Below are positions 22,278 through 34,424 of a stretch of 64,000 nucleotides of DNA, in pieces (position 1 is the first letter of the stretch; the number at the start of each line of letters is the position of its first letter). The DNA lies in assembly GCA_902729315.2 (NCBI GenBank), contig LR746267.1:2804886-2868885 (forward strand). The letters are read 5' to 3'. Source of the stretch: Spirodela intermedia (taxonomy: Eukaryota; Streptophyta; Magnoliopsida; Alismatales; Araceae). The position numbers and the translations under genes are program-made. The notes below the pieces were generated by a model. The model made no database searches, was not told the origin of the DNA, and saw only the letters and a list, made by a program, of their open reading frames with translations.

Positions 22278-22772
22278 TCAAGATGGACCATCTGAAAGTG
22301 CTTGTAGAACGTGGCCGAAATCCAAGTAATCTGCGTAAGAATCTAATAGGGACTCAAATCTTGTCATTTGAACCTTCATGAGGTTCAACAAGTGGACTTG
22401 TTGGCTAAGAGTATCTGCCATCATGTTCTCCTTGCCTTTCTTGTGGCGAAGGACGAAGGTGAAGTCTTGCAAGTACTCGACCCATCGTACATGTCGATCG
22501 CTCAACTTTCGTTGAGAGTGTAGATACTTCAAGACCTCATAGTCTAAGAAGAGCACAAACTCTTTATAAAGGAGGTAATGGCACCAGTGTTTGAGAGCCT
22601 GAATGATGGCGTAGAACTCACGATTATAAGTGGAGTATCTAAGCCTCACGTCATTCAAATTCTCGCTAAAGACACCCCCAATATTGGCACCTGAGGCATC
22701 ACAAGTGACCTCAAATACCTTGCCAAAGTCATGTAGGCGAAGTATCGGTGCTTGAGTGATAAGAGCCTTCAC
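22278..22772 (-). pseudogene. RNase H domain, chromovirus B
   Basis: A 164-codon frame with the gypsy RNase H features in order: 'APILRLHDFGKVFEVTCDAS' with the first catalytic Asp; 'YSTYNREFYAIIQALKHW' with the catalytic Glu; 'LFLDYEVLKYL' where the family usually has 'TDH..L'; and 'KGKENMMADTLSQ' with the last Asp. RNase H degrades the RNA strand of the reverse-transcription hybrid. It lies directly downstream of RT in the polyprotein order. This is the longest intact stretch of the element's pol, but it is open only between stops. Confidence 0.85.
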
Positions 22773-23774
22773 CCGATCAAAGGCTTGCTCAGCTGCCTCT
22801 GTTCAAAAGAAAGTCTCCTTCTTGAGACAATCAATAAGTAGAATGGTAACATAACTGAAATCCTAAATGAAGCGACGGTAGAACATTGCTAGTCCAATGA
22901 AGCTCTAGATGTCATGCATGCTACTTAGCTATGACCAGGTGGCTATCACTCGGACCTTTTCAGGGTCCATAGAAACTCCTCGCTCGGAGACAACAAAATC
23001 GAGGAACGTAACCTCAGAAGTAAAGAAACTACACTTCTTAAGATGGGCATAAAGCTTCTCTTGTCAAAGTGCCTCAAACACCTGTCATAAGTGCTCGAGG
23101 TGGGAGTTTGGGGTACCACTATAGATGAAGATGTCATTGAAGTATACTATGATGAACTTGCCAATGAACGGGCATAAAACCTCGTTCATTAACCTTTGAA
23201 ATGTACTGGGCGCATTGGAGAGACCAAATGGCATGACCCTCTACTTGTACAAGCCCTTCTTGATCTTGAAGGTGGTCTTTCACTCATCCCCTAGACGTAT
23301 CCTGACTTGATGATAACCACTACATAGATTTATCTTTGAAAAGATAGTGGCTCTTGCCACCGTGTCGAATAAGTCCTATAATCGTGGGATCAAAAAATAG
23401 TATTTAACCATTCTCCTATTGATCACATGATTGTTGCAACACATGTGTCAAGTGTCATCCTTCTTCGGCGCTAGAAATATAGGCACGACATAAGGACTAA
23501 GGCTTGGCTAGATGAGTCCCTTGTCCAAAAGCTCCTGTACCTATTGGCTAAGCTCCTTGTACTTGGCCGGCTCCATGTGATAGTGCGGCATGTTCGAGAG
23601 TGATGCTCTAGGAACCAAGTGGATAGCATACTGAATGTGTCTCAATGGAGGCAGCTCTCTAGGAAGCTCCTCTGGGAGTATGTCGGCGTATTCCAATAAT
23701 ATACCCTCGACTTCTAGAGAAGGTGAGGTAAGGGTCGTGTTGTCTCGCATATCCAAAGCGAGAGCAAAGCACAT
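22773..23774 (-). pseudogene. Reverse transcriptase domain, chromovirus B
   Basis: The N-terminal part (frame 23541-23774) shows 'YADILPEELPRELPPLRHIQ' and 'HLVPRASLSNMPHYHMEPAKYKEL', the conserved lead-in of gypsy RT. The palm domain is readable through stops to about 22,800. The catalytic motif reads YFNDI at about 23,147, where gypsy RT has YxDD, so the first Asp of the pair has become Asn. It would copy element RNA to DNA, but the loss of this residue and many stops show it is dead. Confidence 0.85.
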
Positions 23775-23969
23775 CGGAGATCCATCTATGTCTGATGTGA
23801 TCTCATGCTAAAAGGCAGGTCTCTTCATCACAATTAACCCAGTACGTGACTTAGGGTCATACTTCGGCACGGGCTTGTTGGTATGCAGATACCAAACAAG
23901 TCGGCGATCTCGATACATGAAAGAGCAAGTGTTTGCTCTTCCCATGAGTTGGATGTCATAGTCAAACTA

Positions 23970-24401
23970 TCAAGGCCATCCAAGTATGATGTTGCCGATT
24001 TTCATCAAAAGGACATCACACAAGATGTGCTCATCATAGGTGCTCACCCTAAGTGGCACGTGGCACTGTCGACGAATGAGTAGTGCAGCGGTGTCTATCC
24101 ACAATATCTTGTAAGGGGCTAGATGACTAATAGTACTCAACCTTGCTCTTTGCAAGACTTGGTTTGACATGGCATTGATGCAACTACTACTGTCCACGAT
24201 CACCTTGCACGTGTGTCTATTGATCTTCATGTAGGTGTAAAAGATCGACGTGCAAAGGGAATCGTTTGTCGTAGGCAAAGATGTGGGCATAGTTGTACTC
24301 GGTGCTGAGGTGATCTCTCTAGCTGCCATTGTGTCTAGCTGTGATGTAAGAACTGCATCTCGAGATGGACATTGGACAATGATGCTGACCAATCCCTTCA
24401 A
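23970..24401 (-). pseudogene. Protease region, chromovirus B
   Basis: A 143-codon frame contains 'TCKVIVDSSSCINAMSNQVL', equivalent to the aspartic-protease 'IDGGSC.N..S' segment of chromoviruses. The active-site triplet is D-S-S here instead of D-S/T/G-G, so activity is doubtful. It lies between the zinc knuckle (about 24,630-24,660) and RT. Confidence 0.75.
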
Positions 24402-26530
24402 TGAAGTGCTTGTTGATGAGGCAACAAGAGAGACAACCTTAGTTGCTGGTACGGTGGCTGGCCGGATCTAGATGTAGCCAATCAAATCAAGAGTGTCATC
24501 ACACTCCTCGGCCAAACCCTCGTTAGCAATGTAGACATCATCGCCTATGAGGACATCATCCTCGCATGAACTACTATCTAATTCTTTGATCTCTATGAGG
24601 AGATTCGAAGATAGGCATTGGCTCATCTAGTGCCCCTTACCCTTACACTTGAAACAAGTGATATGGGCTTGGGACGCGGCCGTAGCACGATCGGATGTGT
24701 CAGCTGGTGGCAAATGCAGGGGTGGTGTGAACCCTACTAATGTCACTAGTGTAGTCTGTCCGTTCTCTATGTTAGTACGCGTCAGTGTTGTTGTCAGTGT
24801 CTGTGCAGAGCACATGGACACAATCTTCATGGTGATCAGAGGTGGAGTGAACTGTATGTCCTCGGCGGGTCATTCCATATGCTCTACTATGTGGTAGACC
24901 TCGTCTACTTCAGACAAATTACCTTTCAGCACCTCATTCTGAAGTCGCAGAGTAAGTCTGTGGGTGAAAATGCTCAAAACCACACGTGAGTCCTCAATAA
25001 AGTGACACCTCATGCGGAACTCTTCAAAAGCCTAAATATAGTCTTGGACAGGCATCTTGCCCTATTAGAGGTCTAACCAATTGAGGAATAGCATCAACTC
25101 ATATTGTCGAGGAACATACTTGTTCCTCAAGTGTGATGTCATATCAACCCATGATGTGATGAGCTGCCCTGGTTAGTGTGCCGTGTAGCTCTTGTTCTCT
25201 CAAAAGATCTTGGCCTGTCCACCAAGTCTCATCTCCGCATACTCTACACATAAATCATCATCCATATGATATCACTAGAAATACGAGTTCATACTAGACT
25301 CCCAATCTATGAAGTCCTTGGGCTCATAAGAGTCGTCAAAGACTACCACATCGGCATGCACACTTTTCAGTATGCGGGCCTTGTGATCTTTACGTCACCT
25401 ATCTTGATCATCTAATCGATCAGCCCTATGGTCACCACCAAAGTCATGGTGGGGAGGACTCAGGTAACGCCCTTGATGGTAGTAATGATTCTGGTGGGCA
25501 TCTCAAGGTGCTCGGTGAAAGTCCAAAGCATGCTGGTAGTCGCGGTAGGAATCATTGTGATCTTGTGGCTGATGCTCTATTCAGCGATTGAGCTCCTCTC
25601 GTCGAGAAGGGTCAGCTCTATAACCCAGAAGGTCTCTCCTGTCATGTTCCTAGTTGCGTTTGTGGGGTTGATAGTCATAGTGGGGTCGAGGTGGCGGTGG
25701 TGGCAGACATGGGAGATCGTCCCTATGAGCAGGGTAGACCAGCTCGTGGCGATCATAAGTATCCTATGGCCAACAACCGCCTAATTGATCGTGGCCATCG
25801 TCATGAGGAGGTGCATCGTGGCGACAAAGATTTTCTCGACGATGATCGTGATAGAGGTACTGGTGACCATATGGATCACTATAGGGGCTCACAACCTAAC
25901 AGGGCTCGCGATGCTCCTGATATGCCTGTATAATAGGCGGTGCGGTCAGTGGTGTGATCGAGTATGTGACCGGCAATGGAGCTAGTGGTGGTGGGCCATG
26001 AGCTGCAGCTACAAAGGTAGCTCGCTTTAGACACTCAATAACCAGGATCATGCTACACACGACATCATCTGGGAGGGAGTGCACTCCATCCCTCAAAGGG
26101 TACTGAGGCGAAGGTTACCATCGGCCACCTCTGCCACAACCTCTAGTACTCTTTGGTGGATAGTAGGGTATGGATTCCTTCCTAGCTCAATGGCTCATAG
26201 CCGTGGGCAGCTGGGGCCGCCCTGATGCCTCTTTGACCGACATAAGGCTCAGAGTCTCCTAGGGTCGAGAGGGATCTAGTACCAAATCCGTCAGTCTCGA
26301 CGGAGATGGTGGACTTGTGTCCACTCTAGCTACTTAGGGAGTAGCAGGATCTAAGGCCTCGCCCGAGTGTTGTGATGATGGTGAACCTCCTTGAGCTCTA
26401 GTTGAGCGTGTCTCTACTATGGCTGGGTTCTATGGGTGCCTAGATGCCAATGCAATCCTATATGAATGGTCTACTAGTGGTATGGAAGCTCGGTGAGCAT
26501 CCTTAGGGGACCAAGGTTAGGTGGTAGCCC
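24402..26530 (-). pseudogene. gag region with CCHC zinc knuckle, chromovirus B
   Basis: The zinc knuckle appears on the minus strand as 'ITCFKCKGKGH' (frame 24627-24830), followed by the final Cys in the next segment. Upstream, towards the primer site, the gag reading is broken into short frames with many stops. It contains Arg/Asp/His/Tyr-rich blocks near 25,430-25,950, typical of the charged gag N-terminal region. Plus-strand frames here (e.g. 25428-25784, 25691-25933) are shadows. It would encode the particle protein. Confidence 0.75.
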
Positions 26531-26548
26531 AACTTGACTCTGATACTA
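26531..26548 (-). other. Primer-binding site, chromovirus B (tRNA-Met type)
   Basis: The minus strand reads TAGTATCAGAGTCAAGTT, 3 nt inside the 5' LTR. It is a two-to-three-base variant of TGGTATCAGAGCC, complementary to initiator tRNA-Met. This confirms orientation. Confidence 0.8.
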
Positions 26549-26551
26549 ATT

Positions 26552-27278
26552 TGATGTAGGACGAAGGAGAGAACATTGTACTTGATCAATGAAACTCAAG
26601 ACCTAGGATGAGATAGTCGGATCGATCTGATAAGAATGTATGGACCCTAGACTCTAGGTTTGACCACCTAACCTAAGTACAGGTAGGCATACCAATATGC
26701 ACTATCAACCTAGGACAACTCGGGGAAATACTCGACGATGGTAAATGTGAGACCCTCTCGGTCCATATCCGAACATATGGCAGAACGGTCATCGTAAAGT
26801 AGCCTAGAGCTGCAGCTCATGAATAGTGATGAGTTTGACGCAGCGTCAAAAGTCACGATCCTATAACCCGTCCTATCTTGTCTACATTCTCTTGATGGCG
26901 GTGGAAATGTGCCAAGAAAATCCTTTGAAAGATAATTAAACTTAAGTAAGAAGAGGTACATAGCTAACCTTCGGGGCTGTGTAGCCTGACGGGTCGTGAT
27001 GGAGTAGAGACTCGATGTCAGTAGAGATGTCTAGTGAAGAGCGACGCTTAGTGTCAACAATTAGTTCTAGTCGAGAGTCATAGTAGTCATCATCGTAAAC
27101 ATGGGCCTACTAGAGGGCCGAAGGGTACGCTAGCGGGTGCACACGGTAAGTCGTGCGGCGTGCCTTGGGGCACACAAGTGGCGGCGCCAAGTGGGTGTGT
27201 GGACCACAGGAGCCGATGCGCAGGGCACGTGCGGTAGTGGCGATTCGACGAGAATGCCAAGCATCAACAATTGGGCAG
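26552..27278 (-). repeat. Truncated 5' LTR of chromovirus B
   Basis: It starts TGATGTAGGACGAAGG and matches the 3' LTR for about 730 bp. It stops at 'GGGCAGAAG', losing the remaining ~1.2 kb. Beyond this point the sequence is family-A LTR. The junction shares GAAG between both partners. Confidence 0.85.
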
Positions 27279-28755
27279 AAGTGCAATTGAGGGGAGCCAC
27301 GAGTAGGGGTTTGAGTGGCTAGGACAAATGGGGGCATGCATGTGCCACTCCCTTTCTATGTCACTAATGGCTAGTCGGTTGTGGGGTAAGGAGTGGTCAT
27401 ACACATGAGAGAAAGGGACTCATTAGTTCTAAATATAATATTACTCTATATTCATCCAAAACTTCGACGCACAAGTGATGTGAGACTAAACCCACATCAC
27501 ACCTTCCCTCGAAAGGCTTCAAAGATTTAAATAGCCAAACTATCTGTTCATTATAATAGAGATATACCATGATGACGTCATTCGGTAAAGGTATTAAAGT
27601 ATTTATTTCAATCTCTCTCATGTAGGTAGGCAATTGACATAGGTTTTAATCCTCCTAGAGCCAAAACTCGTATTTTTATCTGATTATCACAACTTTCCTA
27701 TAGATCTCTAATGAAGGATTAAGCTGCTAGAATCACTAGATCATTAGCAAAAATCTTGTCAACACGATTCACAAAGTATTATTACTAAAATTACTAAATA
27801 GTTTGTGATAAAAAGATCGTGAATTTATTGAATAAACCATCTCCAATTGATCAATGAACAAGTTATTGTCAGGAAGAGGATGATCCGTCAGAAGACGAGT
27901 CGCCACCTCTTAAGAGCATATCACATGCGATGAAGAGCTTCTTCTTGTTGCACGGACCTAAGGATGAAGCTCTCTAACACACGCCCCACCTCCATCCACC
28001 TCCTCTCCCTCGAGTGACAGTCGTTAGAGAGCTATAAAGTCGTCGTTTTTCTACTCCATTGAGTGACAGCCGCTAGAGATGATTTGACGACCTATTTCAT
28101 TGATCTCTAGACTTTGCAAGGAGATCTAGAGACTGCCCATGTCAACCTTGTCTAATAAGAGCCTTCGAGATTATAGACATTACACGACAATTCTCCCAAA
28201 TGTTTAGGACTCCGGTGCATCACTGATGCATCACCGCCGCAACACCAGAATTTTATTTTTCTACTTTCAACTTAATTTTTATTTTATTTAGTGATAATTT
28301 ATGTGATTTAAATTTACCAATCCATACTTCTTTCAATTATGATTCTTCTAACTTTTAAGGATCTTAATTTGATTAATTAAATTATTATAATTACTTACAT
28401 AAGAATTATCAAGTAGAACTCTATTTCTGCCAAATTCATGTTCATCAAGTGCTAATGTCATCTTGACGTCCACACCCTTATTTTCTTTTTTTGTGAATTT
28501 TAAATATATTTTATTTTCATTTCTTAGTATAAAATTTATAAAAAATAGTATTCTTTGAGGAAAATTTAAATACTTACCCAGTATTATATTATATTCCTAT
28601 GATCAACTTGAAAGATTACCATTATTTTTGAAAGTTTTATTAAATTATAATTAATATATTTATTTAGAAATATTTTTAAATATTTGAAAATAGTATTTTC
28701 TAGTTTTATAAATTTTAAATTTATGTGATTACTATACAACGACTAAGTCACGTCA
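27279..28755 (+). repeat. Family-A solo LTR A4, right part
   Basis: Its first 91 bases repeat 15531-15621, the end of the left part, with about 10% mismatch. It then continues to the LTR end CAACGACTAAGTCACGTCA. It carries an extra insert of about 115 bp at roughly 27510-27625 between the promoter block and the B-box block, shared with copy A11. The antisense TATA has decayed here. Confidence 0.85.
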
Positions 28756-29402
28756 TTTTGTGAATTGTGTTGATGAGATTTTTGCTAATGATCTATCAAT
28801 TTTAACACTTATTCCTTCACTAGTAATTTGTAAGAAAGTTGTGATAATTAAAATCTTAGGTATTAAGTAAGGGATAGTTTACGTATTAAAATCTTCAAAG
28901 TCTTTTGAAGGAAGGTGTGATGCAAGTTTAGTCTCACATCATTTGTGTGCCAAAGTTTTGAGCAAATATATAGTAATATCACATTTGTAAGTAATGAGTC
29001 TCTTTCTCTAGTGTGTATGACCACTTTTTGCCCTACAACAAATTACCCACTAGTGACATAGAAGGAGAGTGGCGCATTTGTGCCACCATTAGTCCTAGCC
29101 ACTCGAGCCCCTACTCGTAGCTCTCCTCGACTACGCTTTTACCTCACTTGCAGGCTTGGCTGGCTGATGGGTCCCCCCCTTTTGCTATATTTTTATTCTA
29201 ATTTTTTTTCTTTATTTATCTTGAAAATAGACTATAAAAATTATATAAATTCGTCAAAAATCATATATTAGCTAAAAATTTACATTAATCAACTGAAAAT
29301 CACTTTTCATAATTTAACACAAATATAAGTGTATTTATCATGACTTAAGACTAAAACTATATTATTTACTAATTATTAACTCATGATAATGAAGACTTAT
29401 CA
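28756..29402 (-). repeat. Family-A solo LTR A3, right part
   Basis: It continues the LTR broken at 15267 (GAATTGTGTTGATGAGATTT block) and ends GAAGACTTATCA, followed by the TSD TATAT. The B-box block has been replaced by an unrelated ~70-bp stretch near 28850-28910. Confidence 0.85.
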
Positions 29403-30651
29403 TATATCATTTAAGTAATGATGTCAAATATTAATATGAAGATTCATTGTGTTTACTTTATATTTATATTTTTTTACTTAATATATTTAAATTTAATATA
29501 AAAATTATTACTAATGTTTTTGATTGTATTTTAATAGTAATAAATTCTTACTAGGTATGCTAGAACTAATTAATACCTTTTGATATAAATGTTAGTACAT
29601 GAACTAGTGTTATTGATTTAAAAATATAGGATATTTGAAGACTTAAATGATGGGCTATTGGCTAATGACTATTTGAATTTCTAACTATTTTTAGGATTTT
29701 AAAGTCAATATCACAAAAATAGGAGAAGAAAGTGAATCAAAATTTTCCACAAATATAGTTCTTGTCCAATACCTCAATTAACCCCAATTCTCATCTTCAA
29801 TTGCTCTATGATCTCAAGTATTTTTTAAAAAATATTTGCAGAATTATATATGTCGATTTGAAAAAAAATCAAACCTACTTTAATGATGAGAAGACGGTGT
29901 TGGTGAGTGATTTTTAATTCGAAAAAAATCTCCTCACTATGATTTTAGTGATAGATCTTATGCAATCAGAGAGAAAAATAATTAAATGCTATTCAACTTA
30001 CTTTTAATTAAATTTTGGATATGATTCATCTCTTAAATTTTGAAGAACACCATGGTGGCATCTTTCTTTACTTCTTAAAACATTTACTTGTGATTAAGTA
30101 TTATCATAATCTCTCATGAGAGGTGAGTCTTGTAATTAGTTTTCCCTACCTAGAGCTATGAATCTAGATGAGAATTTGAGTTCAAATTCTAAAAGAGTTG
30201 AGTCTAATAATATGTGGTTATCACTAAAAGATATTTTAGTGAAACTTAAGAATTAGATGTTCTTTTAGAGTAGACATAGGTAGACGATCGACCTACTATA
30301 AAAATCATAGAAATTAAATATTATTAAAATATTAATATAATTTTAATTATTAATCTAAAGTTAAAATTAGGATACAATCAATTTAATGCCCCTTCTTGGT
30401 CTTATTGTGGCCGTAAATCTAACATTTAGATGATCCTAATTGTCATGTGATTGAAAGAAAGTTTGTTAAACTCTAAGCAAAACTCATTTAAGGATAAATG
30501 AATCAATAATTATGGTTGATTAAATTGAAAATTTTACTTGATAAAATAGTCATTATTTATTTGTAAATGTGAATGAAATAATTTTTTAAAGAAATTTATT
30601 TCATAGATATAGGCATGAGAATATTCATTGAAGTTTTTTCTAGAAGAGATA
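29403..30651. other. AT-rich spacer, nothing recognised
   Basis: About 1.25 kb of AT-rich sequence between two solo LTRs. No open frame over 60 codons and no repeat boundary found. It ends with AGATA, the left TSD of the next LTR. Confidence 0.45.
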
Positions 30652-32286
30652 TGATGTGACTTAGTTGTTGTATATTAAATCACACAAATCTGAAATTTAT
30701 AAAACTAGAAAATACAAATTTTTAGATATTTAGAAGTATTTCTAAATAAATATATCAATTATAATTCAATAAAACTTCCAAAAATAGCAGTAATTTTCTA
30801 GGTTGATCACAGGGATGTAAATAATAGCTAGTAATTATTCAGAATTTTTCTCAATGAATATGATTTTCTATGAATTTTATACTAAGAAATGAAAAGAAAA
30901 TATATTTAAAATTTATGAAAAAGGAAAATAAGGGTGCGGACGTCAAGATGACATCACCACCTGGCAAATGCGAATCGAACAAAAATAAAGTTCTGCCTGG
31001 TGATTCTTACGTAAGCGATTACAGACGATTTAATTGATCAAATTAAGATCTATAAAAACTAGAAGAATCGTAATAGAACAAAGTATATTTTGGTAAATTA
31101 AAATCACAAAAACTATCACTAAATGAAGTGTAAAGTAAGTTGAAAGTAAGAAAACAGAGTTCCAGCGTCATGACAGCGATACGTCAGCGATGCACTGGAA
31201 TCCTGAGCATTCGAGAAGGGATTGTCATGTAGTGTCCATGGTCTCGAAGGCTCTCCTTGGACAAAGACGACGTGGGCAATCTCTAGATATTCTTGTGAAG
31301 TCTAGAGATTAATGAAATGGGTCGTCAAGTCATCTCTAGTGGTTGTCACCCGGTGGAGTAGAAAAATAACGACTTTGTGGCTCTCTGACAATTGTCACCT
31401 GACGAAGAGGAGCTAGATGGAGGTGGGACGTGTGTTAGGGAGCTTCATCTTCAGGTCCATGTAGCAAGAGGATGCTCTTCATCACATCTGGTACACTCTC
31501 AAGAGGTGACGACTTGTCTCCTAGTGGATCGTCCTCTTCCCAACGATGGCTTATTTGTTGATCAATCGGAGATGATTTACTCGATGGATTTGTGATCCTT
31601 TTATTGCAAATCGTTTAGTAATTTTAGTAACAATGCTCTACGAATCGCGTTGATGAGATTTTCGCTGATGATCTAGTGATTCTCGTTGCTTAATCCTTCA
31701 CCAGTGATCTATAGGAAAGTTGCAATAATTAGATAAAAATATATGAATTTTGACTCTAGGAGGATTCGAACCCGTGCTGGTCACCTACCTCTTCGAAGGA
31801 AGGTGCGACATGGGTTTAGTCCCACATCGATTGTGCGCCAATTTTTCAGGCGAATATATAGTAATGTTAACTTTCTAAGCAAAGTCCCTTCTCTCGCGTG
31901 TACGATCACTCCTTGCCCCACAGCTGGCTGGCCACTGGTCACGTGGGAGGGGAATGACGCACACGTGCCCTTATCGGTCCAAGCCAAGCCGCTCGAGCCC
32001 CTGCTTACAGCTACTCCCCGACTGCATTTCCGACTCACTTGCAGGCCTAGCTGGCCGACGTGTCCCCCCATTTTGTAATATTTTTATTTTTATTTCTTGT
32101 TCTTCATTTATCTCAAAAGTAAGACTGAAAAAATCATATAAAATCACATAATTACCCAAAAATTCACATTAATTAACTGAAAACTACTTTTCACACTTTA
32201 ACACAAATATAAGTCTATTTATCATGAGTTAAGGCTAAAAATATATTATTTAATAATTATTAACTCATAATAATGAAGACTTATCA
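30652..32286 (-). repeat. Family-A solo LTR A8
   Basis: This 1,635-bp LTR runs from TGATGTGACTTAGTTGTTG to GAAGACTTATCA on the plus strand. Flanks AGATA (30647-30651) and AGGTA (32287-32291) form a one-mismatch TSD. It is well preserved, with a perfect USE/TATA and a perfect minus-strand B box GGTTCGAATCC near 31760-31772. Confidence 0.92.
31819..31860 (+). promoter_or_regulatory. USE + TATA snRNA-type promoter in LTR A8
   Basis: GTCCCACATCG at 31819-31829 and AATATATA at 31853-31860, 23 nt apart. T-runs at 32071-32074 and 32081-32085 would end a Pol III transcript of roughly 190 nt. Confidence 0.6.
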
Positions 32287-33200
32287 AGGTACAAATTACA
32301 AAAAATTGTGCATTAAAATTCCATAGTGTTCATTTGTTTTAGATTTTACAATATTAATAGGTATTTATACAATTTTTATTTCATGCATGAATCTAATGCA
32401 TTTCATTTCATTGGATGACCATTAGGGCAATGCAATACCTTGGTAATCTAAAGCAACCTATTATACTTTTTTTTTGACATGAGAGACTTACACTCACTTC
32501 AAGTGAGATGAGAATTCTTTGAAAACCCAAGAAAAGCTTAATTGATTACTACCTTCCTCTAAGAAGTCTATGTCAAACTACTTTAATCTTAAGCACTTGA
32601 TAGAAACAGTGATTTAATAATGCTCAAACTCTTCAAGGACTTTTACACCAAGCTTCTCCAAGGATAAAATCTAATGAATAAGCCTTTGAGAAGTATATAA
32701 CTAAACTATTAAGCATCGTGACATGTGTTACTTTGTGTTTAGACATTTGCACTCAAGGCCTCAATCTGTGAGATTAGCATTACTTAACTTTTTTAGGCAC
32801 CTACACATCGATTTGGAAGAGGGGATTAACTCTTTGCTATTTGGTTCCCTAAGGTTGTGAATCTAGAAAAGTATACCATATTGGGATATTGAGTTGACTG
32901 GAATCTTGCAATCTAGTGTTAAGGGACATGAAGCCCATAATTCATTATTTTTTCACCAGCAATTAAGTAACATCTAAGGAAGTGGCATCAAATGTGGTAC
33001 TTAAATAGCATAGTAGGTCTTGTGACCAAACCACTACAGAAGTAATGCATCTCCTATCATTTAGATCTAAATATAAAGAGATGAGAAATTAACGAAGAGA
33101 AAAATAATTAGAGTTTTATCAATTCACCTCTCCTCTTAATGACTTGTTATGATATGTAATTTGTCAACTTCTCATTAAGTCATCTAAAATGACTCTACTC
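32287..33200. other. Spacer leading into the first genic island
   Basis: AT-rich, low-complexity sequence without a supported gene. The composition shifts to higher GC after 33,500. Confidence 0.4.
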
Positions 33201-33205
33201 ACTTT

Positions 33206-33243
33206 ACTCTCTCTCTCTCTCTCTGTCACACACACACACACAC
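33206..33243. repeat. Compound (CT)n / (CA)n microsatellite
   Basis: A CT run of about nine units (33206-33224) is followed by a CA run of about eight units (33228-33243). Confidence 0.9.
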
Positions 33244-33550
33244 CACACAAACACACTCCGTCCCTCCCTTGCTCTCTCCATTGTCACACTATTTCATCTT
33301 CACTAGGAGAAAAGATTATAAAAGGGTGGCTCAGTTTGCCATCATTATGCCTCCCCCTGATGTCTTCAACATAATTTACAGAAATATCATATTAGGTTTA
33401 AGGTTGTCACAATGGACTCAATCCAACCAAGCCCCTGCTGCAGCCCTAAGGTAAAATAGAAATATACTTGTTTAAACGAATTTAGAGAGAGATATCGATA
33501 GGTGGCTAAGAATTTAGGCAGCTTCCTTACGGTCTCCCAGAGTATATTAT

Positions 33551-33662
33551 TGGGCTTGAACTCAGCCAAATACTGGGCTCGTGGTGGACCTCGGTCATTT
33601 TTGGTGGCCCAATACAAGCAAATAAATGGGCCAATTCTGTTGGGCCCACCGTTTCGGCCCAT
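33551..33662. promoter_or_regulatory. Cluster of TGGGCY (site II-like) motifs
   Basis: TGGGCT occurs at 33551 and 33574, TGGGCC at 33627 and 33641, and the reverse form GGCCCA at 33606 and 33657. In plants such clusters occur in promoters of growth and housekeeping genes. No convincing coding region follows on either side, so the target gene is unknown; it may be a remnant. Confidence 0.4.
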
Positions 33663-34114
33663 TCAAGAATATTCTTACAGCAAGGCAGGCGGTCCACCCA
33701 ATAAGCGACAAAACCTCACGTCCCCATCGTGAAAAATGTCGCCGCAGCAGCGGGGGAAAGCGGGCCCCGCTCCCTCTTTAACGCGACTTCCCACTTGCGC
33801 GGGCCCAGCATTGCTTCTCCTCCTCTCATTTGGGCGTCAGGCCCCCACGGCCACTGGGCCCCACCCCATAACCTGACAGTTTAGATTCCCAACACCGACG
33901 CCGCACAAACGGTGGCGTACGCACGCGCGCCGCGCCTGCTCCGCACGCTCGGAGGGCAAATAGACAAAAACGGAAACATTTTAATCACATCGTCGTAAAT
34001 AAAATAAGATTAAATCATTGTCCTTTTTTTGTTGCAATAACAGCCCCGGAACGTGTCATAATAATTGTCCATAAAGGCAAAGATTTGTCCCTAAAACTCC
34101 TTCAAAAGAGGAGG

Positions 34115-34116
<2 letters not shown>

Positions 34117-34147
<31 letters not shown>
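34117..34147. repeat. (GA)n microsatellite
   Basis: About 15 GA units lie downstream (3' side) of the S40-like gene. A second GA-rich run follows at 34382-34412, closer to its stop codon. Confidence 0.9.
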
Positions 34148-34148
<1 letters not shown>

Positions 34149-34424
34149 ACTGGGTGTGCGCTCAACGTTTAGAATAATTTCAGATTAAAATATTTGCGGA
34201 GCGAGAGTCTTACAGGTTGATCGATCGAGAGGGGAAAGAGAGCAAAAGAAAGATTACGCCCTGACCACGTAACGACGACTCCCGGTTTCAGCTCAGAGGC
34301 CCGATGGAGAAGGAGCAGAATGAAATTCTCACGGCCGAATCACCGCCGCCCACCGGAGCCGCCGGGCCATCAATCAATGTACAGAGAGAGAGAAAGAGAG
34401 AGAGAGAGAGAGGAAGAAGATGGG

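Larger units (their letters stand above)
15622..27278 (-). mobile_element. Decayed Ty3/gypsy chromovirus, family B
   Basis: This minus-strand element has a 3' LTR at 15622-17556, a truncated 5' LTR at 26552-27278 and an initiator-tRNA-Met-like primer site at 26531-26548. Its degenerate gag, protease, RT, RNase H, integrase and C-terminal chromodomain occur in that order, read right to left. This domain order and the chromodomain place it among chromoviruses. Stops and frameshifts are spread throughout, and the RT catalytic Asp is altered, so it cannot be autonomous. A family-A solo LTR (18778-22054), itself interrupted by another, is inserted in the integrase. Only about 8.4 kb of the span is the element itself. 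Confidence 0.92.
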
